Positions 28,811-37,123 of a DNA stretch of 64,000 nt are shown in pieces. The notes below the pieces were generated by a model. The model saw only the letters and a program-made list of their open reading frames with translations. It searched no databases and was not told the DNA's origin. Numbering within the stretch: position 1 is the stretch's first letter; each line of letters starts with the position of its first letter. The position numbers were made by a program, and so were the translations under genes. The DNA is from an uncultured Pseudomonadota bacterium (GTDB lineage Bacteria; Pseudomonadota; Alphaproteobacteria; RF32; CAG-239): NCBI GenBank assembly GCA_949295085.1, contig CASFJS010000002.1, positions 28,597 through 92,596 on the forward strand, written 5' to 3'.

Positions 28811-29733
28811 TATTGACCGATACCCACTCTTTTAACTTCCCACTCCAAAACAATGGACGTTTCTTTTTTGACATTTTCAACGATTTTATTACCGAGTTCT
28901 TCAATATCCCGTGCCGTCGCCTTGCCTGTATTCACCAAAAAATTGCAATGCACGTCTGAGACTTCCGCTCCGTTAACCTTAAACAAATTGCTACCGGTTT
29001 TCTTAATTAATTCCCAGGCCCGTAATCCTTCGGGATTCTTAAAAGTCGATCCGGCCGTTTTAACGTTATGCGGCTGGCTTTTGAGTCGATAGGTTTTGTG
29101 TTCTTCAATGATTTGCATGGTCTTTTCCGCCGACTGCGGCTCCGTTTTTAATGTCAGTGCCGTAATAATCCATTCTTCGGGAAAAAAACTGCAACGGTAA
29201 CCGAGGTTAAAATCATCCGCTGCCACTTCAATTTCATCACCATTGCCGTTAACCACCGTGGCACTAAGCAAAACATCTTTCAATTCTTTACCAAAACATC
29301 CGGCATTGGTTTTAATCGCGCCCCCCAGGCTCCCCGGAATGGAAACCAAAAATTCCAAACCGCCTATATTGTGATCGATCATTATTTTTTTAAGTTCACT
29401 GTTTTTCATCCCCGCACCGCAGGTTATCCGGCCTTCCTGAATCGACCATTTCTTATAAAACTTGCTGTTGAGCTTAATGACAACCCCCGGAATACCGCCG
29501 TCTCTGATCAACAGATTTGAACCGCTGCCAATCACAAAGAGCGGCAGATTATAAGGTTTGTTTTTCAAAAACCATCCCAAATCTTCGTTATCCTGCGGCC
29601 AAAACATGACTTCTGCCGGTCCGCCAACTCCAAACCATGTATATTTTGCCAAAGGCTCGTCCGGCAAATATTTTCCCTTAACCTCCGGCAATAATTCCAA
29701 CAAGCGTTTTGTCTCTTTTTTAGGCCCGAACAT
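28810..29733 (-). CDS. murB: UDP-N-acetylenolpyruvoylglucosamine reductase
   Basis: A 307-residue FAD enzyme reducing UDP-GlcNAc-enolpyruvate to UDP-MurNAc. Motifs: NTWFG-equivalent YTWFGVGGPAEV, FAD-binding IGSGSNLL, GLEFLVSIPGSLGGAIKTNAG, catalytic Ser in AGSTFKNPEG, NFLVNTGKAT, and the late Glu in LEWEVKRVG. The structure is the short type IIa/b. The start at 29733 has GGAGAA upstream and overlaps murG by 14 nt; longer readings run into murG. murC, which normally comes just before murB, is missing. Confidence 0.95.
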   Translation of the reverse strand: MFGPKKETKRLLELLPEVKGKYLPDEPLAKYTWFGVGGPAEVMFWPQDNEDLGWFLKNKPYNLPLFVIGSGSNLLIRDGGIPGVVIKLNSKFYKKWSIQEGRITCGAGMKNSELKKIMIDHNIGGLEFLVSIPGSLGGAIKTNAGCFGKELKDVLLSATVVNGNGDEIEVAADDFNLGYRCSFFPEEWIITALTLKTEPQSAEKTMQIIEEHKTYRLKSQPHNVKTAGSTFKNPEGLRAWELIKKTGSNLFKVNGAEVSDVHCNFLVNTGKATARDIEELGNKIVENVKKETSIVLEWEVKRVGIGQ

Positions 29734-30844
29734 CGTTTTTCTCCTGAGATATAAGTTGTTCCACGCCGTCCGCCAATCTGGCGGCCGCATCAACAATGGC
29801 AATTTTTTTGGCCTTTTCCGACATTTGCGCCGTCTTAAGCGGCTGGCTGAGCAAATCCCGTAAAATACCGACCAATCGTTGCGGCGTAAAATCCGTTTGT
29901 TCCACAACAATACCGGCACCGGCCCCGGCAAACTCCGCCGCATTATAATATTGATGATTGTCGGCGGCAATCGGTAACGGCACCAAAACGGCCGGCACCC
30001 CCGCCGCCGCAATTTCATAAACCGACGACGCCCCCGCACGTGAAACAATCAAATCCGCTTTGGCATATAACTCCGGCATATTGTCAAAAAACGCTCTGAT
30101 AACGACTTCGCAACCGCTGTTTTCATATTGTCTGTCAACAACATCTTCTTCACCTTGCCGGCACTGTTGATAAATCTGCAAATTTTGCCGTTCGGCAGCG
30201 CCAAGCATTTTAACAGCCTGCGGCACCACTTCGGCAAAAACCTTGGCACCTTGGGATCCGCCCAAAACAACCAACACTTTTTTGTCTCCCGGAGCTTTAT
30301 CCTGTCTTTTTTGTCCGTATAGCGCCGCAATAGCCTCACGTATCGGCATTCCGCTTAAAAAAGTTCTGGCCTGAGTCGGCGTATTTTTAACTTGCCGAAA
30401 ACTTTGAGCCGTCAATGCCGCAAAGCGCGCTAAAATCCGGTTCGTGCGACTCATAACCGAATTTTGCTCATGAATCACCAGCGGTATCCGGAGTATTAAC
30501 GCCGCCACGGCTGTCGGAAACGAGGCATAGCCGCCAAACCCGACCACGCATCGCGGCCGATATTTCAACAAATATCGGGCAGCCTGTACAATACCATACC
30601 CGACCTTAATCAAACTGCGCATTTTAGTCATAACCGACTTACCGACGACACTCCCCGAACAAATAGCTCTGTTTTCAATCTCACCGAGCTTTCCCTTATA
30701 GTTATGCAACCCGCGCGTATCGGTAAACAACATAACCTCATAGCCGCGTCTTTCCAACTCCGTCGCCAACGCATCGGCCGGATAAACATGTCCGCCGGTT
30801 CCCCCCGCGGTCAATACGATTAATTGAGCCCTACCCTTCGTCAT
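29720..30844 (-). CDS. murG: UDP-GlcNAc:lipid I N-acetylglucosaminyltransferase MurG
   Basis: A 374-residue GT28 glycosyltransferase that makes lipid II at the inner face of the membrane. The N-terminal TAGGTGGHVYPADAL loop, GFGGYASFP, HEQNSVMSRTNRILA, VLGGSQGA, and the donor-binding SRAGASSVYEIAAAGVPAVLVPLP are all present. The ATG at 30844 gives the canonical N-terminus and overlaps ftsW by 14 nt. It follows ftsW directly. Confidence 0.96.
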   Translation of the reverse strand: MTKGRAQLIVLTAGGTGGHVYPADALATELERRGYEVMLFTDTRGLHNYKGKLGEIENRAICSGSVVGKSVMTKMRSLIKVGYGIVQAARYLLKYRPRCVVGFGGYASFPTAVAALILRIPLVIHEQNSVMSRTNRILARFAALTAQSFRQVKNTPTQARTFLSGMPIREAIAALYGQKRQDKAPGDKKVLVVLGGSQGAKVFAEVVPQAVKMLGAAERQNLQIYQQCRQGEEDVVDRQYENSGCEVVIRAFFDNMPELYAKADLIVSRAGASSVYEIAAAGVPAVLVPLPIAADNHQYYNAAEFAGAGAGIVVEQTDFTPQRLVGILRDLLSQPLKTAQMSEKAKKIAIVDAAARLADGVEQLISQEKNDVRA

Positions 30845-31976
30845 CCTTATTCTCCGCATAAACATTTTTACGGGTCAGCGCCAGCAACATTCCGATACCG
30901 ATACCGGCCCCCACCAAAGCCGACCCTCCGTAAGACACCAGAGGCAAAGCCATACCTTTGGTCGGGCCGAGCTGCAGAGTCGAGGCCATATTGACAAACG
31001 CCTGAATCCCAATGCTGATTGCCAGCCCGCAAACCGACAACACAATAAACATATTGTCATCCCGCCCCGATAACCACATTGAGCGGATAACCACCAACCC
31101 ATAGACACCGACGATCAACAAACAGAACAACAACCCGTATTCTTCTGCCGCCACCGGAAAAATAAAGTCGGTATGAGCATCGGGAATATGCCATTTAACC
31201 ACGCCCTCACCGACCCCGACCCCAAAAAGGCCGCCGTTTTTAAAAGCCTCCAACGAACGCTTAACCTGATAAGACGGCTCGCCGCCGAACATTCCTGCCA
31301 ACATCTGTTCTACCCGAATCTGAACATGCGGCAGCAATAAATAGGCAACCGCAAAAACCGCGACTAATCCGATTCCCGTAATCATTAATTTTTTAAGCGG
31401 CAACCCGGCGATAAACAATTGCGCAAACCACACCGTTGCCACCACAGCCGTCATACCGTAATCCGGCTGCCGCAACAAGAGCAGACATGTCAACGCACAC
31501 AACGCCGTACTGACCAATACGCCGTGAAAATTCTTATATCGACGCTGCATTTCAAACAACCACGCTGTCATCACGATAAAGGTCGGTTTCAAAAACTCGG
31601 AAGGCTGGATTTGCTGACCGAATAGAATCAACCAGCGCCGCGCCCCCTTAATCTCCGGCCCGAAAAACAACGCCAGAATCACCAAAAACATGGCACCGGC
31701 ATAACCCAAGATAGCCAACCGCCGTATCCATTTCAAATTCAATACCGAACAAATCAACACCGCGCCGCCGGCCAAGCAAATATAAAATGCGTGCCGGTAA
31801 ACAAAATGATAGGTCTCATAATTAAGCCGTCTGGCCACAGCCGGCGATGCCGAAAGACTTAACATCAAGCCGCAACCCAGCAAAAAAATAACCGCCGCCA
31901 ACAACCATTTATCAACCGTCCACCACCAATTGGCAATGATATTTCTGCTGCTGCGCGAAAAAGATACCCACGGCAC
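30831..31976 (-). CDS. ftsW: peptidoglycan glycosyltransferase FtsW
   Basis: A 381-residue SEDS protein with about ten transmembrane helices, polymerising septal glycan from lipid II with a class B PBP. SEDS features: IKGARRWLILFGQQIQPSEFLKPTFIV around residue 115, a PDYGM loop with the catalytic-type Asp, DAHTDFIFPVAAEEYG near 275, and PLVSYGGSALV near the end. It lies 16 bases after mraY with no murD between them. Confidence 0.95.
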   Translation of the reverse strand: MPWVSFSRSSRNIIANWWWTVDKWLLAAVIFLLGCGLMLSLSASPAVARRLNYETYHFVYRHAFYICLAGGAVLICSVLNLKWIRRLAILGYAGAMFLVILALFFGPEIKGARRWLILFGQQIQPSEFLKPTFIVMTAWLFEMQRRYKNFHGVLVSTALCALTCLLLLRQPDYGMTAVVATVWFAQLFIAGLPLKKLMITGIGLVAVFAVAYLLLPHVQIRVEQMLAGMFGGEPSYQVKRSLEAFKNGGLFGVGVGEGVVKWHIPDAHTDFIFPVAAEEYGLLFCLLIVGVYGLVVIRSMWLSGRDDNMFIVLSVCGLAISIGIQAFVNMASTLQLGPTKGMALPLVSYGGSALVGAGIGIGMLLALTRKNVYAENKDDEG

Positions 31977-31992
31977 TTACGTTTCTCCTTTT

Positions 31993-33066
31993 TTAACGGC
32001 TGACAAATGCGACAGCCGCCACAACCGCCAACACAATACCCACAAGCCAAAACCGAAACACGATTTTGGTTTCGGCCCATCCCGATTGTTCAAAATGATG
32101 ATGTATCGGCGCCATCTTAAAAAACCTCTTACCGCTGATCTTAAACCAGCCGACCTGAATCATCACCGATATTGACTCCATCACAAACACACCGCCGGCA
32201 ATTGCCAACAAAATTTCCTGTTTAAGCATTACCGCCACAAGGCCCAGAAAAGCGCCTAGCGCCAAGGCGCCGGTATCTCCCATAAACACGGCTGCCGGTT
32301 TGGCATTAAACCACAAAAACCCCAAACAACCGCCTATAACCGCTGCACACATCACTGCGACCTCTGCCGCCTGCGGAATCACCGGCACATAATACTCCAA
32401 CGCCAAAATCGTCCCCGTCACATACGCCGCGACCATAAAAACCGCAAATACCGTCGCCAGCAATCCGGACGCCAATCCATCCAATCCGTCGCTTAAGTTA
32501 ACACCGTTGGAAGCCCCGGCAATCACGATCATCGCAAACGGCACATACCACCATCCCAACGCCAACGTCCAGCCCTCTGTATATGGAATATTCAAAATAA
32601 ACCGATATTCCGCAGGCGTCTCACGACACACCAGCAATATTGCCGCCAAAGCCGTACCGAATTGCAACAACAATTTCATCCTTGCCGTCATGGCCGCCGA
32701 GGTCTGACGAGTTACTTTCAAATAATCATCGGCAAATCCCACCGCACCGAAAATAATCAAAACCGCAACCCCGATCCACACAAACCTTGCCGACCAGTCA
32801 CAAAACAACCCCATAGCCACAACAGCGGCACCGAGAATAAGCAGCCCGCCCATGGTTGGTGTGCCTTTTTTGGTCAGCAAATGCGATTGCGGACCGTCCG
32901 CACGGATCGGCTGCCCTTTAAGCTGATGATGATGCAAACAGGCAATTACCCGCCCGCCAAAACCGAGCGTCAGTCCCAAAGCGATAAAAAATGCCAAAAA
33001 ACAACGAACATACGGACTCAGTAAAAAAGCGGAAACATCAAACATCTCGGCAATATAAACCAGCAT
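31993..33066 (-). CDS. mraY: phospho-N-acetylmuramoyl-pentapeptide transferase MraY
   Basis: A 357-residue integral membrane enzyme with ten helices that makes lipid I from UDP-MurNAc-pentapeptide and undecaprenyl phosphate. Signatures: PTMGGLLIL, the catalytic Asp pair in VGFADDYLKV, NLSDGLDGLASG, MGDTGALALG, and the late APIHHHFEQSGWAETKIVFRFW. It is the first gene of the minus-strand cluster; murE and murF are not upstream. Confidence 0.97.
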   Translation of the reverse strand: MLVYIAEMFDVSAFLLSPYVRCFLAFFIALGLTLGFGGRVIACLHHHQLKGQPIRADGPQSHLLTKKGTPTMGGLLILGAAVVAMGLFCDWSARFVWIGVAVLIIFGAVGFADDYLKVTRQTSAAMTARMKLLLQFGTALAAILLVCRETPAEYRFILNIPYTEGWTLALGWWYVPFAMIVIAGASNGVNLSDGLDGLASGLLATVFAVFMVAAYVTGTILALEYYVPVIPQAAEVAVMCAAVIGGCLGFLWFNAKPAAVFMGDTGALALGAFLGLVAVMLKQEILLAIAGGVFVMESISVMIQVGWFKISGKRFFKMAPIHHHFEQSGWAETKIVFRFWLVGIVLAVVAAVAFVSR

Positions 33067-33217
33067 CGTAATCCCAACCTCAAAACAAAATTAATCGATT
33101 CTTATCCGGTAAATTTAGCAAATAAATCTAAACAAATGCTAAAGATAGCCTTTCAATCTCAAAAAAAGCAATCTTGAAAAAACGCAGCAACTTATGATGT
33201 CAAACGGAAGAATCCAC

Positions 33218-33260
33218 AAAAAAAGAACACTTTTCTCGCTGCCACAAGAAAGGTGTTCTA
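33218..33260 (-). terminator. terminator of the pentapeptide-repeat miniprotein gene
   Basis: On the minus strand AGAACACCTTTCT pairs with AGAAAAGTGTTCT across a ten-base loop and seven T follow. It starts ten bases after the stop codon of the small gene, supporting that the gene is real. Confidence 0.85.
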
Positions 33261-33269
33261 AAAGATTAA

Positions 33270-33497
33270 TCAGTGATGTTTTCCCTCAAAATCGCGGCTG
33301 CTGCAATATGTTCCAAACCGGTCGTGACCGCTGAGGTCATAACCGTGGTTGTCATACTTTGCGCAATACGTGCCGCTTCTGTCATACCCGTGACAGTCAA
33401 AGCCATGAGTATCATATTCAGGATGATAAACTCCGTCACTGTCATGGCCGCCGCTGGAGCCGAAATTACCGCGACCATCTCCTTTAATAGCGCTCAT
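33270..33497 (-). CDS. 75-residue pentapeptide-repeat miniprotein
   Basis: A small protein rich in Gly, Asp, Tyr, His and Cys. From residue 18 it is a tandem array of about eleven five-residue units of consensus [Tyr/Phe/His]-Asp-x-x-Gly, such as YDTHG, FDCHG and YDRSG. Two TYC units occur 20 residues, exactly four units, apart, so a four-unit block is itself repeated. There are three Cys and many His and Asp, which could bind metal. No signal peptide or membrane helix. The ribosome-binding site is weak, but a terminator follows. I do not recognise a named family. The periodicity rules out a chance reading frame. Confidence 0.7.
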   Translation of the reverse strand: MSAIKGDGRGNFGSSGGHDSDGVYHPEYDTHGFDCHGYDRSGTYCAKYDNHGYDLSGHDRFGTYCSSRDFEGKHH

Positions 33498-33635
33498 AAT
33501 TTTTTTAATTTTAAGGTTAGTAATAAATTTTTCGTAATCAACATATTGCCATAAACAAATTCCGTCAAGCTGTATTGAGCCGTTTATTTAAAGCAAAGAG
33601 CCGGAATTTTTCAATTTTCGGCTCTTTTCTACAGA

Positions 33636-34094
33636 CTACAAATCAACAACTTCCCTGACGTGGAAATTTTCATCGTAGAAGTATCTCCTGCGGACGTACT
33701 GACCGGCTAAAATATCCGGCAAAAAGTCCGCATCGGCTTCCCGCATTTCGTGATACGGAATATTATTCGCATCCTGCCAGAAAGCTTCTACCTCGGCACT
33801 GTTTTCTTTGAGAGTGCCGGAAAAATCCGTGCTCTTGAAGACGTGAACATAAAAGTTCATTGTCGGAAATTCAATATAGCCGACCTTTACCGGATTGGTA
33901 ATCGTCAAGCCGGTTTCTTCAAAAGTTTCTCTGATGACGCAGGCTTCCATGGTTTCGTCCGGTTCTTTTTTACCGCCGGGAAAATTCACACAGCCCTTAT
34001 TAATTCCGCGATGATTGCGAATCATCAGAAATTTGTGATTTTTGACATCCTCAATAATCGATAACGAGGCTTCTCTTTTGTTTGTGTTTTGCAT
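33636..34094 (-). CDS. Nudix hydrolase
   Basis: A 152-residue Nudix protein. The Nudix box begins GGKKEPDETMEAC at about residue 41 and ends RETFEETGL, complete with metal-binding glutamates. The downstream strand YIEFPTMNFYVHVFKS and the C-terminal YDENFHVREV are typical of the 8-oxo-dGTPase (MutT/YtkD-like) branch. It probably hydrolyses oxidised or non-canonical nucleotides. It is not closely alike to the mutT at 112. It stands alone on the minus strand. Confidence 0.85.
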   Translation of the reverse strand: MQNTNKREASLSIIEDVKNHKFLMIRNHRGINKGCVNFPGGKKEPDETMEACVIRETFEETGLTITNPVKVGYIEFPTMNFYVHVFKSTDFSGTLKENSAEVEAFWQDANNIPYHEMREADADFLPDILAGQYVRRRYFYDENFHVREVVDL

Positions 34095-34283
34095 ATAATG
34101 ATGTGTTCTGTTAATATGTCTTTAATTTAATATCGCCACCATCATAAAACTTTCATTTTAAATTTGCAACAATTTAGCGGCAAAAAACAACACGGTTCAC
34201 CGATCATAGCAACATTTTCCGCATAGCCGCGGTCTGCCGCTTTATATCAATACTTTCAAAAGCTTCACCCTATTGACATACAT

Positions 34284-34308
34284 ACAAAAAAAGCACCTTA
34301 ACCGGTGC
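34284..34308 (-). terminator. terminator downstream of tRNA-Leu
   Basis: GCACCGGTTAAGGTGC on the minus strand forms a 5-bp GCACC/GGTGC stem and is followed by seven T. Confidence 0.75.
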
Positions 34309-34319
34309 GTCCTAAAAAA

Positions 34320-34406
34320 TGGTGCACCTAGCCAGAATCGAACTGGCACGGGATTGCTCCCAACAGATTTTAAGTCTGCAGCGTCTACCTGTTCCGCCAT
34401 AGGTGC
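34320..34406 (-). tRNA. tRNA-Leu(TAA)
   Basis: The minus strand gives an 87-nt class II tRNA: acceptor GCACCTA/TAGGTGC, anticodon loop CTTAAAA (anticodon TAA), a long variable arm (TGGGAGCAATCCCG), T-loop TTCGATT and encoded CCA. Confidence 0.96.
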
Positions 34407-34618
34407 ATCCGTTTGTCAACGCCTTTTATACATTGACTCTTTTATAATTTCAACACAAAAATTATTTTTCCCGGTACTCTTTGGGGCATTTGGCATTTTG
34501 TTGTTGTGTTTTGAGACAAAATGTGGTTTGGTGTTTCTTGTTATAACATTAATTTTTCGGCCGGGCGGCAGTCGACAGCGTCACGGTTCGGCCGCAAATC
34601 AATATAAGGAAATAGAAA

Positions 34619-35329
34619 ATGACAAAAACTTTTAATATATCCTGGAAAAATTATGTTTTTCCGAATATTAATCCGGAAGGATGGCGGTTTATCGGCATTT
34701 TTGCGGCAGTAACAGCGTTACTGGCAATTATCTGGGAGCCGCTGGGGTTTATCGGTCTGGTATTGACGGTTTGGTGCTATTATTTCTTTCGTGATCCGCA
34801 ACGGATAACACCGGAGGTTGAAGATATCGTGGTCTCGCCGGCGGACGGTGTGGTACAGATGATTGCCGAAGTTCCGGCGCCGGCAGAACTTAAAATGGGC
34901 GATGCCAAATTTACCCGCGTCAGCATTTTTATGAGCGTGTTCAATGTGCACGTCAACAGAGTGCCGGCCGAGGGCAAAATCACCAACGCGGTTTATGTTC
35001 CGGGGAAGTTTTTTAACGCCACTTTGGATAAGGCCAGCAAAGATAATGAACGCCAATTGCTGGCTATGAAAACCAAAAACGGCAAAGATTTGTGTTTTGT
35101 CCAGATTGCCGGACTGGTGGCCAGACGAATCGTTTGCAAGGCTCAAATCGGTCAGGAATACAAAGCCGGCGAGCGTTTTGGCATGATTCGTTTTGGTTCA
35201 AGGCTGGATGTTTACCTGCCGGAGGGGGTCGAGCCTCAGGTGGCTTTGGGGCAGACAATGGTGGCCGGTGAGACGGTTATTGCCAATTTGGCCGATGGCA
35301 AAAAGGCGGTTAACGGAGTAATCAGATAA
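34619..35329 (+). CDS. psd: phosphatidylserine decarboxylase proenzyme
   Basis: A 236-residue short-type phosphatidylserine decarboxylase making phosphatidylethanolamine. One or two N-terminal membrane helices (about 23-58) are followed by [32 protein letters not shown] and the self-processing [10 protein letters not shown], where cleavage before the Ser creates the pyruvoyl group. AAGGAA precedes the ATG. Its TAA overlaps the pssA start (TAATG), so the two steps from CDP-diacylglycerol to phosphatidylethanolamine are coupled. Confidence 0.95.
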   Translation: MTKTFNISWKNYVFPNINPEGWRFIGIFAAVTALLAIIWEPLGFIGLVLTVWCYYFFRDPQRITPEVEDIVVSPADGVVQMIAEVPAPAELKMGDAKFTRVSIFMSVFNVHVNRVPAEGKITNAVYVPGKFFNATLDKASKDNERQLLAMKTKNGKDLCFVQIAGLVARRIVCKAQIGQEYKAGERFGMIRFGSRLDVYLPEGVEPQVALGQTMVAGETVIANLADGKKAVNGVIR

Positions 35330-36111
35330 TGGAAAAGATTAACCAAAAGCTGCAATTGTCGCGGCAGAAGCTGACATCGCTGCCGTTTCGCAAAATTGCT
35401 CCGAATATCGTGACGCTGTTGGCTTTATGCGCCGGCGTTACGTCAATCCGTTATTCGATACAGGCCGACTGGACAAAAGCGGTATTGTGCATATTTATTG
35501 CCGCGTTTTTTGATCTTTTGGACGGGCGTGTTGCTCGGATGCTCAAAGGTTCGACCAAATTCGGTGCCGAGCTGGATTCACTGTCGGATTTTGTCAGTTT
35601 CGGTGTGGCGCCGTCGATACTGTTATATCAGTGGACATTGTTTGATCTGCCGAAGTTTGGCTGGTTTTTCTGCTTGTTGATGTCCATCGGCATGGCCATG
35701 CGCTTGGCGCGATTTAATACCATGCTGGAAGAAGAACCGCAACCGGAATATTGGAATCACTTTTTTGTCGGCGTGCCGGCGCCTGCTGCCGCGGCTTTGG
35801 TCATGATGCCGATTATGATTTCGTTTGATTTTCCGGATTGGAATTGGTTGATTCGCTCCAACGCTTTTTGTGCGGTTTTGCTGGTGGTGGTAACATTTTT
35901 GATGGTCAGCCGGATACCGACATTTTCGACCAAAAAGCTTAAAATTCCGTCTTATCTGTTTTTGCCGATTATATTGGTGGTGGTGTTGTTCGCAAGCTTT
36001 GTTATCTCGCAACCGTGGCTGACACTCGGCATCTCAACCTTGTGCTATGCGTTGTCAATACCGGTCGGGGTTGTCGTATTTTGGAACGAAAAAAGAAAGT
36101 ACAAGGCCTGA
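35329..36111 (+). CDS. pssA: CDP-diacylglycerol-serine O-phosphatidyltransferase
   Basis: A 260-residue membrane CDP-alcohol phosphatidyltransferase making phosphatidylserine. The family signature is seen as DLLDGRVARMLKGSTKFGAELDSLSDF at about residues 62-88, with the required Asp-Gly, Ala-Arg, Gly, Asp and Asp residues. About seven transmembrane helices. It overlaps psd by one base. A terminator follows. Confidence 0.95.
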   Translation: MEKINQKLQLSRQKLTSLPFRKIAPNIVTLLALCAGVTSIRYSIQADWTKAVLCIFIAAFFDLLDGRVARMLKGSTKFGAELDSLSDFVSFGVAPSILLYQWTLFDLPKFGWFFCLLMSIGMAMRLARFNTMLEEEPQPEYWNHFFVGVPAPAAAALVMMPIMISFDFPDWNWLIRSNAFCAVLLVVVTFLMVSRIPTFSTKKLKIPSYLFLPIILVVVLFASFVISQPWLTLGISTLCYALSIPVGVVVFWNEKRKYKA

Positions 36112-36125
36112 GACAGTATCTGCCC

Positions 36126-36160
36126 AAAAAAAACGGAGAAAATATTTTCTCCGTTTTTTT
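36126..36160. terminator. bidirectional terminator between pssA and the outer-membrane protein gene
   Basis: AAAACGGAGAAAATA pairs with TATTTTCTCCGTTTT, an almost loop-less inverted repeat flanked by A and T runs. Confidence 0.85.
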
Positions 36161-36174
36161 ATTAGGCGGTTATA

Positions 36175-36984
36175 TCAGAACAAAAACTTAAATCGGGCTT
36201 CGGCCGTATAACCGTAATCAACCTCGCGGTACGACGAATCGGCAAATTGGTAATCCACATAAGCGCCAAGCGTCATTGTATCGGTCAAAAAGTAGTCGGC
36301 CGACCCCTGCATATACCAGGCGCTGACATCATCACTGCCGAACTGAAACTCATAACGCAACCCGGCGTCATAAGCAAAACCGTTTTCCAGTTTATGAACA
36401 CCGGCAAAAGCGGTGTAGTACAAATCTCGGTCGGCATCGTCGACATTGCCGTCGACCCCGAAAGAGGCATAAGGCATCAGGCCGTCCTCGAGCTCGGTAG
36501 CCAGTTTGACCTCGCCGCGCAGCGCTTTATGCCAACGGGTATTGCCTTTAACATCGCGGATGGCTTCCTTGGCCTCGCCGCTATGCCCGTACCAGCTGCG
36601 AGGACTGAAGGTGTAATAAGAAAAACCGACTTGCATCAGCAAATCATTAAACAAACGGGCATTTCTTTTCAAACCGAACTCATAATCAAAATTGTGGTTA
36701 TTGTTGTATTCTTGATTGGTGGCGCCTTTGGTGTTAAAGCGATTACCGACGGAAGCCCAGATAGACGTATATTCGCCGATACCAAAAGTTAAAGTTTCAC
36801 GGGCGATAAGGTCTTCTTTGGCGCCATAATCTTCAAATTTGGTGCGTTGATAAGCCAAAGATGTCTCGGACAAGGTCTCCAGCTCATTCGGTAAATAGAT
36901 CGGCGAAGTAATATCTTCGGCCTTAGCCTCGGTAAAGGCAAATAGAGCGGCCAACGCCGTTGATAAGAGCATAGTTTTTTTCAT
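36175..36984 (-). CDS. outer-membrane beta-barrel protein
   Basis: A 269-residue exported protein. Signal peptide about residues 1-22 (MLLSTALAALFAFTEAKA). The mature part consists of alternating amphipathic strands with many aromatics and ends RFKFLF, with a terminal Phe as required for BAM recognition. About ten to twelve strands are likely. Related in style to MipA/OmpV or opacity-type barrels, but I cannot assign a family or substrate. The start at 36984 has AAGGAG upstream. It lies between two terminators, alone. Confidence 0.75.
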   Translation of the reverse strand: MKKTMLLSTALAALFAFTEAKAEDITSPIYLPNELETLSETSLAYQRTKFEDYGAKEDLIARETLTFGIGEYTSIWASVGNRFNTKGATNQEYNNNHNFDYEFGLKRNARLFNDLLMQVGFSYYTFSPRSWYGHSGEAKEAIRDVKGNTRWHKALRGEVKLATELEDGLMPYASFGVDGNVDDADRDLYYTAFAGVHKLENGFAYDAGLRYEFQFGSDDVSAWYMQGSADYFLTDTMTLGAYVDYQFADSSYREVDYGYTAEARFKFLF

Positions 36985-37123
36985 ACGGATTCTCCTTAAA
37001 AACTTTTGGCAATAACTTCTGAGGGCATTGTAACCGTCAAATCTTAACAAATTTATAATTTTGCGCTTGCGCCGGGCGGTTTTTGTTTCTATATTGGGGC
37101 TTAAGATAAAAGGAAAACAAACA

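Noticed and set aside
34273..34635. A 120-codon plus-strand frame upstream of psd
   Set aside because: It runs through tRNA-Leu on the opposite strand and its terminator, and overlaps the psd start; it is a chance frame.
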